Assembly: GCA_037442065.1 (NCBI GenBank)
Contig: JBBIQZ010000022.1
Location: 1 to 9,631 of the forward strand
Reading direction: 5' to 3'
DNA: 9,631 nucleotides
DNA from: JBBIQZ01 sp037442065
GTDB lineage: Bacteria > Patescibacteriota > CPR2_A > CG2-30-33-46
The stretch's first letter is position 1; each line of letters starts with the position of its first letter. Under the pieces are notes generated by a model. It did no database searches, was not told the DNA's origin, and saw only the letters and a list, made by a program, of their open reading frames with translations. This document shows, one piece after another, positions 1 to 5,831 of this stretch. A program made the position numbers and the translations under genes.

Positions 1-506
1 TGGTCGATTTTGTACTAAGAAAAGGAAATAGGAACAAAATCAACTTTCAATTTTCACCTGAACTTGATAAGAGGACGCTTTCCGATGATGCGGCACGAAT
101 ATATCTCATAACTCAAGATGGGATTATCAAGAAAATTGGGGGCTCAATTCAAAAGGGAGGAATTAAAGGCACTATAAGTTTTTATATTGGCGCAATGACT
201 GGAAGCCCTGGCAGGCCGAGGTTTATTGTTCATCTGCTTATCGAAAGGGCTCTCAAGGGCGGCTCAAAAGTATTTTTGTACATGATTACTTCTCCAAAAA
301 CAACGGCTCAAGTTAGCGGTCTTTTTGGAACCAAGAAAATGAAAATCGCTAGTTTCAAAGAAATGGAGGATTTATGTAAATCAGATTATTATTCTAGAGA
401 AAAGAAATATCCAGATTGGAATTTTCAAGAAAATCATCAGCCCTATCCCTCCGAGTTAGAGGAAGAGTTTATGGCTTACCATCGGAAACGTTTGCGAAAA
501 AAGTAA
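1..506 (+). CDS. C-terminal part of a possible restriction endonuclease (5' end outside window)
   Basis: The reading frame is open from the window edge (first full codon at position 3) to TAA at 504-506, giving 167 residues, so the true start lies upstream and the internal ATG at 195 is not the start. I do not recognise the family with certainty. The segment around 99-146 reads as strand IYLI, a short turn, then KIGGS. It is followed by a glycine-rich stretch and a conserved-looking R-x3-H (RFIVH). This order loosely recalls GIY-YIG/T5orf172-type nucleases. No PD-(D/E)xK motif is visible, but the N-terminus is missing. The strongest argument for a restriction enzyme is context: it converges directly on an adenine DNA methyltransferase gene, as in many type II restriction-modification pairs. 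The C-terminus is charged (EEE, then KRLRKK). The restriction role is an inference. Confidence 0.45.
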   Translation, partial: VDFVLRKGNRNKINFQFSPELDKRTLSDDAARIYLITQDGIIKKIGGSIQKGGIKGTISFYIGAMTGSPGRPRFIVHLLIERALKGGSKVFLYMITSPKTTAQVSGLFGTKKMKIASFKEMEDLCKSDYYSREKKYPDWNFQENHQPYPSELEEEFMAYHRKRLRKK

Positions 507-2045
507 TTATTTTCTTGGTGGGCCGTAGATAATTATTTCGTGAGATTCTTTGACGTGCTTGCCGTTGCCATTTTTTCTGTTTAGCCCGATTCTCGTTTCC
601 CCTTGTCCCATAGTGTATTGCCAGCTTGGGAAAAATTGCTGAAAGTCTTTGTAATACTCTCTTATTGTCGGGCAGTTATTGTACGAAAGAATAAAACCCC
701 CTTTGTGATTCTTTAGTAGGTCTCGTAAAATCTCATGCGGAAATCCGTTGTGATGGACAGGGATATTTCTCATTGGATAAATGCCTCTAAACATCTTTGA
801 ATCCTTGCCGATGTAATAAGGGGGGTCGCAGTAAAGAAAATCGTTTTGATATCTTGGTATAACATCTCGGAAATCTGCGCATTCTACTCTTAAATTTCCT
901 GGCGCGAAATCTCGGATATTCTCTATCATTCTTTTATATCGCTTGTCGTTAAGATAAATCTCTGATGACCAACCCATAAATCCTGGGCCATAAGAGAGGT
1001 TAAAGTTGTAGACAAAATAGACGGCTAAAGTCAACGGATCTAGCTCTACTTTCTTTTTCCAAACATCATTCAAAATCAATCGTATTTTTTCAAAAGTCGT
1101 CTTATTTGGTTTTAGCTCTTTTAGTTTTTCGTAAAGGAGTTTGGGTTTTTCAATTTGGAATTTCCAATAATTGCAGAGAATATCGAAAATATCAAACCCA
1201 ATAACTTCCAACCCCAATTCTTTCGTCATAGCTATTTCAATCGAGCCACCTCCAAAAAACGGAGAGATAACCCTTTTGACGTTATCTGGCAGCAATTCAA
1301 CAACGTGGCCGACTGCCAAAGTTTTACCTCCGGCGTACCTTATAGGAGATAAGGCCACTCTTTTGTATTTATTTTGACTATTTGGATTTTTACTTCTTAT
1401 ACGATCCAAAAATACTTTCTTTCGGTAAGCCAATGTTTTGTCCTGTGCACCGTTTTCTAAGTTTCTTATGATTTTGACTACAACACCGCGTACTTCAACT
1501 TCCTTACGGTATATTGGAAGCATAGTTTGATTTGCCGGTTGCAATCTAATGCGATTTTTCTCTCGATAAATTTTTTTGAGGGTGGCTTCGTTATCGTCAA
1601 TAATAGCTACTACCGTTTGACCGTCGTCTGCGGTTTCTTGTTTGCGGATAACAACAATATCACCATCAAATATACCCTCATTAACCATGCTGTCTCCTCG
1701 AACACGAAGGGCGTAGTGCTTTTCAGCGGGCCTTATCTCTTTTTTAGATATTGTAACCGTAGAATCTGGTACTTCGATTGCTTCTATTGCTTGACCTGCG
1801 GCAATAGTCCCCACTATCGGGATTTTTATGATTTCGTCGCGCTTTATAACATCAATGGCGCGCGGCTTGTTTTCTTCTTTTTCCAAGTATCCTAAATCCC
1901 GAAGTTTGGCAATATGAAAATGCGCCGTGGAAACGGAAGCAATCTTAAATTTCTTGCACATCTCCTCAAGCGAGGGAGCGTAGCCCTTTCGTTTTTGGTA
2001 AGCGGTTATAAAGTTGAGAACCTGTTGTTGCTTTTTTGTTATCAT
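507..2045 (-). CDS. LexA repressor fused to D12-class N6-adenine DNA methyltransferase
   Basis: One uninterrupted 512-codon frame encodes two full proteins. Residues 1-66 are a LexA-type winged helix (opening KKQQQVLNFI, then GYAPSLEEM). Residues 72-196 are an S24 peptidase domain with the Ala83-Gly84 cleavage site in VGTIAAGQ, nucleophile Ser119 in RGDSM and general base Lys157 in ATLKK. It ends in RGVVVKIIRNL, the usual LexA terminus. After a basic linker (about 197-229), residues 230-512 form an adenine methyltransferase: RYAGGK (236-241), the SAM-binding PFFGGGS (262-268) and catalytic DPPY (407-410). All key residues of both halves are present. LexA represses SOS genes and self-cleaves on RecA filaments; the methyltransferase half should methylate adenine at a short site that I cannot deduce. 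Expected consequence (inference): a modification enzyme that binds its own promoter and is split by DNA damage. Ordinary LexA is about 200 residues and D12 enzymes about 270-300, so the length fits a true fusion. The stop TAA abuts the convergent upstream gene with no gap. Confidence 0.93.
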   Translation of the reverse strand: MITKKQQQVLNFITAYQKRKGYAPSLEEMCKKFKIASVSTAHFHIAKLRDLGYLEKEENKPRAIDVIKRDEIIKIPIVGTIAAGQAIEAIEVPDSTVTISKKEIRPAEKHYALRVRGDSMVNEGIFDGDIVVIRKQETADDGQTVVAIIDDNEATLKKIYREKNRIRLQPANQTMLPIYRKEVEVRGVVVKIIRNLENGAQDKTLAYRKKVFLDRIRSKNPNSQNKYKRVALSPIRYAGGKTLAVGHVVELLPDNVKRVISPFFGGGSIEIAMTKELGLEVIGFDIFDILCNYWKFQIEKPKLLYEKLKELKPNKTTFEKIRLILNDVWKKKVELDPLTLAVYFVYNFNLSYGPGFMGWSSEIYLNDKRYKRMIENIRDFAPGNLRVECADFRDVIPRYQNDFLYCDPPYYIGKDSKMFRGIYPMRNIPVHHNGFPHEILRDLLKNHKGGFILSYNNCPTIREYYKDFQQFFPSWQYTMGQGETRIGLNRKNGNGKHVKESHEIIIYGPPRK

Positions 2046-2101
2046 ACATGTATTATAGAAAATAAATAGAAAATGTAAAAGAGCAAGTTATCCACATGTA
2101 T
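2044..2101. promoter_or_regulatory. Candidate LexA operator pair in the divergent intergenic region
   Basis: A perfect 10-bp palindrome ATACATGTAT lies at 2044-2053, over the start codon and between the -10 and the gene. Its 8-bp half ACATGTAT recurs exactly at 2094-2101, over the start codon of the divergent gene, 48 bp away. Two copies framing a 50-bp divergent spacer, one beside the start of a LexA-type repressor, fit an autoregulatory operator. No E. coli (CTG-N10-CAG) or Bacillus-type (GAAC-N4-GTTC) SOS box is present, but LexA boxes differ between phyla. This is inference from position and symmetry only. Confidence 0.4.
2045..2079 (-). promoter_or_regulatory. Promoter of the LexA-methyltransferase gene
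   Basis: On the minus strand a -35 element TTTACA (2079-2074) and a perfect -10 TATAAT (2057-2052) are separated by 16 bp. The expected transcription start falls at about 2045, the A of the ATG, so the mRNA would be leaderless or nearly so. No Shine-Dalgarno sequence could exist on such a transcript. The sequence is seen directly; promoter activity is inferred from sigma-70-type consensus. Confidence 0.65.
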
Positions 2102-3154
2102 AAACTTAGACACAAAATCAGATTTATCTTCTATAAAATATTTGGAGATTTACTATTTGAGTTAAAAGCAAAAAGGAGACAAAAGGAGCATAGAAAAATA
2201 AAAAGGGAGCAGTCCAAACTCGAAAGCGCATTCAGGGAACTAGAACGCAGTTTACAAGGGATAAATTATCCCAATAATGATTTCAACAAAATAATGTCTA
2301 TGGTACTTTCGGATTTAGAACTGTTTGAACATATTGTCCGGAGGTTTAGATTCGATAGACAAGTTCTGAGTCATATTTCACACGATGATCAATTTTTACA
2401 TTTTTTAGGACCAAATAAGAAATCCTACCCATCTCATCCATACGAAAGAGATAACAATAAGGCAATTAAAATTGATGTTCAATCCTTATTTATATTTGGA
2501 TTAATTATGATTAATAGGAGTTTGTTGTTATTAAAAGTGTATCTACCCGACAAAAGTGGCAATGTAAAAAGAGACATGTACAGCAATATAGGGGCTTTTT
2601 ATTACGGTTTGAGTAAATCCACACAACTATCTCCAGTGGCACAAAAGTTCAAGAGTAAGTTTCTGCAACAGATAAAATGGCTATATGCCGCTTTGAGATT
2701 TTACAGGAATGAATTTATAGAACATCTTGATAAAGGATACCAACAAGGTATGAACTTTGGCGTCTATGCTAACGACTTTGCTCTTTCGTCTTATAAGTGG
2801 AATTACAATAATAGCGATGATATAAAAATAGAAAATTTTAGAGCTAAACTCGAAAAGAGGGGTGTAAAAATCTCTGGCAGGAGCGATGGAGGTAGAAGTT
2901 TGATAAATAGGTATTATATCCAAAGACTGTTTGATAATATTGTTTCGGTGCCAGATGATTTGCTCAAAGAAGCACTCGATATTATAGAAGATATTGGCGT
3001 ACATTCTCCGCAGCCAGAGAAGGTTATATCGGAAATAGAAAATTACATGGAGGGAATACTGAATTTTATGAGAGAAGAGGTGAACCATAGCGAATTGATA
3101 AAATACAAAAAATCACCTAGAATTATAGAAAATAAGCGAACGCTGTCAGGATAA
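2096..3154 (+). CDS. Protein of unknown function with HEPN-like R-N-x4-H motif
   Basis: I do not recognise the family. The 352-residue product begins with a basic, probably coiled-coil helix (about 23-55, rich in K, R, E). A hydrophobic helix follows (about 129-150, FIFGLIMINRSLLLLKVYL), and the sequence YRNEFIEHLD contains R204-N205-x4-H210. That pattern matches the Rx4-6H signature of HEPN ribonucleases found in toxins and phage-defence proteins, and the long all-helical look agrees. One short motif is weak proof. The start ATG 2096 is the only ATG available, since an in-frame stop occurs at 2063-2065; there is no clear Shine-Dalgarno sequence. It is transcribed divergently from the LexA-methyltransferase gene and shares its 50-bp control region, so co-regulation by the fusion repressor is plausible. 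The gene could be a third component of a restriction or abortive-infection locus, or an unrelated passenger. Confidence 0.8.
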   Translation: MYKLRHKIRFIFYKIFGDLLFELKAKRRQKEHRKIKREQSKLESAFRELERSLQGINYPNNDFNKIMSMVLSDLELFEHIVRRFRFDRQVLSHISHDDQFLHFLGPNKKSYPSHPYERDNNKAIKIDVQSLFIFGLIMINRSLLLLKVYLPDKSGNVKRDMYSNIGAFYYGLSKSTQLSPVAQKFKSKFLQQIKWLYAALRFYRNEFIEHLDKGYQQGMNFGVYANDFALSSYKWNYNNSDDIKIENFRAKLEKRGVKISGRSDGGRSLINRYYIQRLFDNIVSVPDDLLKEALDIIEDIGVHSPQPEKVISEIENYMEGILNFMREEVNHSELIKYKKSPRIIENKRTLSG

Positions 3155-3187
3155 ACAATCCGTCAAAAAATCCTTCTGTCCACGCGA

Positions 3188-3233
3188 GGGCGGCTCGGCA
3201 GGGGGGTTCAAGGGGGGGAATGCCGAGCCGCCC
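3188..3233. repeat. GC-rich hairpin with G-run loop
   Basis: A perfect 13-bp inverted repeat (3188-3200 with 3221-3233) encloses a 20-base loop holding G6 and G7 runs. It lies 34 bp after the HEPN-like gene. Without a following T-tract it is not a standard terminator. Together with the next inverted repeat it forms a GC-rich island in AT-rich DNA and resembles REP-type intergenic palindromes. The 346 bases between 3154 and 3501 contain these repeats and no credible gene. Confidence 0.75.
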
Positions 3234-3240
3234 GAGCGTA

Positions 3241-3383
3241 GCCCCGCCGCCCTGCTCGTTCAGAGCAGAGCCGAGCAAAATACTCTTTTCCTTAATTGAA
3301 AAAATGTTTCAGGGGCGCGCGCAAATCCAAAAATGTAAAGAGTATTTTGCTCGGCGGCGAGCGTCAGCGAGCGGCGGCGGGGC
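3241..3383. repeat. Large composite inverted repeat (REP/MITE-like palindrome)
   Basis: Outer arms of 11 bp (3241-3251 with 3373-3383) and inner arms of 19 bp (3270-3288 with 3337-3355) are each perfectly complementary. An additional 5-bp pairing (3254-3258 with 3368-3372) lies between them, and a 48-base centre (3289-3336) separates the inner arms. The whole 143-bp unit can fold into one long cruciform. The flanks carry repeated GCGAGCG/GCGTCAGCGAG words shared with the preceding hairpin (GCCGAGC). No transposase or target-site duplication is visible. Non-autonomous element, REP-like palindrome and transcript barrier are all possible. Confidence 0.75.
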
Positions 3384-3389
3384 GAAATC

Positions 3390-3431
3390 AGGTCGGGTTT
3401 TCGTCAAAATAGGTTCGGATTTTGTCCAAAA
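3390..3431. repeat. Degenerate 21-bp tandem repeat
   Basis: Two adjacent 21-bp units (3390-3410 and 3411-3431) agree at 15 of 21 positions, both beginning AGGT and carrying a GG..TTT..GTC pattern before an A-run. They directly follow the large palindrome and may belong to it. No function is evident. Confidence 0.4.
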
Positions 3432-3500
3432 GGTACCGCCAGATAAAACTTTGGAACCTGTGTCTAAGGCAAAGAACAATCAAATAGGAAGAAATTTATT

Positions 3501-3737
3501 ATGTATATTTGGACAATTTTATCTATTACAGCCCTAATTTTACTGGTAGTTTACTGGAATAGCAAAAATGCTGTTTGGGGCGGTTTAACACTAGGGATTA
3601 TTGTTGGCGTGCCGTGGAAGATTTTTGGTGGGGTTGATTGGTATATAGTTGTTAAGGTGGCAACAATTGGGGCATTGTTAGGATTTGGTGCCGAGTTGTT
3701 AGGAATAGTATCTGATTATCTAAAAAGAAAGGATTGA
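3501..3737 (+). CDS. Small membrane protein of unknown function
   Basis: A 78-residue, very hydrophobic protein. Two or three membrane segments are visible at about residues 3-19, 26-45 and 52-70. The N-terminus is short and the C-terminus positively charged (LKRKD), suggesting a cytoplasmic C-terminal end. An AGGAAG-like ribosome site lies about 10 bases before ATG 3501, which supports this start. The stop is TGA, the only TGA among the complete genes here, so UGA is read as stop in this organism if the gene is real. It precedes obg by 73 bp on the same strand and may be co-transcribed. I cannot assign a family. Confidence 0.65.
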   Translation: MYIWTILSITALILLVVYWNSKNAVWGGLTLGIIVGVPWKIFGGVDWYIVVKVATIGALLGFGAELLGIVSDYLKRKD

Positions 3738-3756
3738 AGGAATTTTCTGCTAAAGG

Positions 3757-3810
3757 TGGCAGACAGGAGTGTCCCGCCAAACAAACAAAACGAGCGTAGG
3801 CGGAATATCG
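3757..3810 (+). promoter_or_regulatory. obg leader with Shine-Dalgarno and possible competing hairpins
   Basis: AGGCGG at 3798-3803, seven bases before ATG 3811, is the ribosome site that fixes the obg start. CCGCC at 3774-3778 is its exact complement and could mask it. The same bases also take part in an upstream hairpin (TGGC 3757-3760 and GACA 3762-3765 with TGTC 3770-3773 and GCCA 3776-3779). The two folds exclude each other. A regulatory switch is speculative; the complementarity is visible. Confidence 0.35.
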
Positions 3811-5106
3811 ATGTTTTATGATTTAGTAAAAATAAAAATAAAAGCCGGCGATGGCGGAAATGGAATAGTTAGTTTCAGGCGAGAGAAATTTATTGCCAAA
3901 GGAGGGCCAGACGGCGGCGATGGCGGAGGAGGCGGTTCTGTCTTTTTTAAGGTCAACCCCAATTTAGGAACCTTAGCCCATTTTAATGCCATAAAAAATT
4001 TTAAGTCCGAAAGCGGAACAGCCGGGGGGAAACAAGATAAAAAAGGGAAAACCGGTGAAGATTTAATTTTAGAGGTTCCTCAGGGGACAATGGTTTATGA
4101 TGAAGAAACTAACGAGCTTCTTTTTGATCTAACCGAAAAAGAGGAAATAATTGAAGTGGCGAAGGGTGGAAGAGGCGGCTTTGGAAACGCCCATTTTAAA
4201 ACAGCTAAAAATCAGGCTCCTTCCTTTGCCGAACTTGGTGAGCCGGGTGAAGAAAAAGAATTAAGACTCGAACTTAAATTGATCGCCGATGTCGCCATAA
4301 TAGGCATTCCCAGCGTGGGTAAGTCTACCTTAATTTCTGTAATCTCAAATGCCAAACCGAAAATTGCCGACTATCCTTTTACAACTATCGTCCCTAATTT
4401 AGGCGTTATCTCGGTTGACGATTTTTCTTTTGTAGCCGTCGATGTTCCTGGTTTAATTGAAGGCGCTTATAAGGGTAAGGGTTTAGGTGATGCATTTTTG
4501 CGGCACATTGAAAGGTCTAGAATTATCGTTCATCTTTTAGATATTACCTCAGAAGATATAATTTCCGATTACAATATTTTGAGAAAAGAATTGCAGCTTT
4601 TTAATCCTATTCTGTCAGAAAAACCGGAGATAATTAGTGTCAACAAGATTGACGCGGTAAACAGTGGACAGTTAACAGTTAATAAGCAAGAAATTAAAGA
4701 TGAGTTTCGAAAAATAACCAAAAAACCGGTGTTTTTTATCTCGGCAGTTACAAAGGAAGGGATTCCCGAACTGCTTTATGAAATAGTTAGAGAGCTTAAA
4801 TACATACCTCGACCGGTTTTTGTAAAAGAAAAGTTAAAAGTTTTTAGGCCGCAGGAAAAGTTACTTAGAAATTTTAAAATTACAAAAGAAAAAGACGTGT
4901 TTACCGTAAGTGGAGCAAGGATAGAGAGGATTGCTTCTCAAACCGATCCGGAAAACCCAGAAGCCTTAGCAAGGCTTTATAAGGTTTTAGAATCGGCCGA
5001 GCTTATCCCGGCGCTTATAAAAGCCGGCATCAAAGAAGGCCATACTATAAAGCTTGGCAGGCGAACCAGCCGCTTTAAAGACGGAAAAATTTTAGTTATT
5101 AGCTAA
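3811..5106 (+). CDS. obg: GTPase Obg/CgtA (50S ribosome assembly)
   Basis: A 431-residue P-loop GTPase of the Obg family, essential in most bacteria for late assembly of the large ribosomal subunit and linked to stress signalling. The N-terminal glycine-rich Obg fold is seen from MFYDLVKIKIKAGDGGNG onward, with GGPDGGDGGGGG. The G domain has G1 GIPSVGKST (165-173), G2 TT at 191-192, G3 DVPG (211-214), G4 NKID (278-281) and G5 SAV (311-313). A C-terminal OCT domain follows (about 345-431, ending GRRTSRFKDGKILVIS). The length matches B. subtilis Obg (about 428). ATG 3811 is chosen because family homology starts there and AGGCGG precedes it; an upstream GTG at 3769 only adds a non-homologous tail. 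A short extra segment (AVNSGQLTVNKQE) sits between G4 and G5. The dipeptidase gene follows after 8 bp. Confidence 0.96.
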   Translation: MFYDLVKIKIKAGDGGNGIVSFRREKFIAKGGPDGGDGGGGGSVFFKVNPNLGTLAHFNAIKNFKSESGTAGGKQDKKGKTGEDLILEVPQGTMVYDEETNELLFDLTEKEEIIEVAKGGRGGFGNAHFKTAKNQAPSFAELGEPGEEKELRLELKLIADVAIIGIPSVGKSTLISVISNAKPKIADYPFTTIVPNLGVISVDDFSFVAVDVPGLIEGAYKGKGLGDAFLRHIERSRIIVHLLDITSEDIISDYNILRKELQLFNPILSEKPEIISVNKIDAVNSGQLTVNKQEIKDEFRKITKKPVFFISAVTKEGIPELLYEIVRELKYIPRPVFVKEKLKVFRPQEKLLRNFKITKEKDVFTVSGARIERIASQTDPENPEALARLYKVLESAELIPALIKAGIKEGHTIKLGRRTSRFKDGKILVIS

Positions 5107-5114
5107 TAATTATT

Positions 5115-5777
5115 ATGCTTTCTAAAATTCATAAAGAAGCTTTAAAGATTCCTATTAAAGAATCCAATGAGCCGCTTTTGGACATTAAAAAACATTGTCC
5201 TTTAATTTTTATTAAAATTTGGGGGATAAGGGCAAGAGAGAAATCCTTTTATGCCAGAAAAAGTGTTATCAAAAATTTAAACCAAGCTCAGAAAAATTTA
5301 CCCAAAGGTTTTTATCTAAGAGTAAAAGATGCCTACCGGCCGACAGAAATCCAAAAAAATTATTATAAAAAGGAATACAAAAGATTAAAGAAAAGATTTC
5401 CTAAATGGACGGATGCGCAAATCAAAAAAGTACAGGATACCTTAGTTTATCCGCCGGATCAAAAAAATCCGCCTCATACAACCGGCGGAGCGCTGGATAT
5501 AACTTTAACTAAAAGTTTTAAAACCGGCAAAAGCATTCCAATGGAAATTAAAAGTTTGTCAAAACATCTCCAAAATAAAACTTTAAACAAAGATTTGCCA
5601 AACTATATTAAAAGAAATCGCAAAATTTTATACGATGCCATGCAAAAGGCCGGTTTTTCTAACTACCCGGAGGAGTGGTGGCATTGGTCCTTTGGCGATC
5701 AACTTTGGGCATTAACTTGCAACAAAAAATATGCTATTTATGGTAAAGTGCCGCAAGAACTATTACCTCGGTTTTAA
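5115..5777 (+). CDS. VanX/DdpX-type D-alanyl-D-alanine dipeptidase (peptidase M15D)
   Basis: A 220-residue zinc peptidase. Family landmarks are visible in order: DAYRP with Arg75 (the VanX substrate-binding arginine region), HTTGGALD with zinc ligands His121 and Asp128, and EEWWHW with catalytic Glu187 and zinc ligand His190. The family hydrolyses D-Ala-D-Ala, either for recycling of wall precursors (DdpX) or for vancomycin resistance (VanX). No vanH/vanA partners lie here, so wall turnover or nutrient use is more likely than resistance. No signal peptide is seen, so a cytoplasmic enzyme is expected. The ATG lies 8 bp after the obg stop with no Shine-Dalgarno sequence, consistent with translational or transcriptional coupling to obg. 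The length is close to VanX (202). Confidence 0.9.
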   Translation: MLSKIHKEALKIPIKESNEPLLDIKKHCPLIFIKIWGIRAREKSFYARKSVIKNLNQAQKNLPKGFYLRVKDAYRPTEIQKNYYKKEYKRLKKRFPKWTDAQIKKVQDTLVYPPDQKNPPHTTGGALDITLTKSFKTGKSIPMEIKSLSKHLQNKTLNKDLPNYIKRNRKILYDAMQKAGFSNYPEEWWHWSFGDQLWALTCNKKYAIYGKVPQELLPRF

Positions 5778-5797
5778 AAACATAAATGGCGTTTTTC

Positions 5798-5826
5798 TTT
5801 AGTAAATAAGATGATAAAATTATAAA
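5798..5826 (+). promoter_or_regulatory. Weak candidate promoter of glmS
   Basis: A -10-like TATAAA (5821-5826) lies 5 bases before the glmS ATG, with a poor -35 (TTTAGT, 5798-5803) at 17 bp. If active, the mRNA would be leaderless. The 54-bp gap is far too short for a glmS ribozyme/riboswitch. The match is weak in AT-rich DNA. Confidence 0.3.
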
Positions 5827-5831
5827 TAATT

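Noticed and set aside
1155..1895. Plus-strand frames at 1155-1352, 1171-1377 and 1527-1895
   Set aside because: They are antisense shadows of the LexA-methyltransferase gene with no coding signal of their own.
2088..2096. Replication origin at the DnaA box
   Set aside because: There is only one box, with no cluster, no AT-rich unwinding repeats beyond background and no dnaA/dnaN neighbours.
2681..3088. 135-codon minus-strand frame
   Set aside because: It is an antisense shadow of the HEPN-like gene; its composition is typical of reversed AT-rich coding DNA.
3181..3431. CRISPR array
   Set aside because: The repeats are inverted palindromes and one degenerate tandem pair, without regularly spaced direct repeats.
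3220..3537. 105-codon frame through the GC-rich palindromes
   Set aside because: It is low-complexity and repeat-derived, overlaps the start of the small membrane protein gene, and matches no recognisable family.
3769..3810. Upstream GTG start for obg
   Set aside because: It adds 14 residues not seen in Obg proteins, and an AGGAG lies only one base from it; ATG 3811 has correct spacing and homology.
5778..5831. glmS ribozyme/riboswitch
   Set aside because: The 54-bp spacer is too short and has no matching core.
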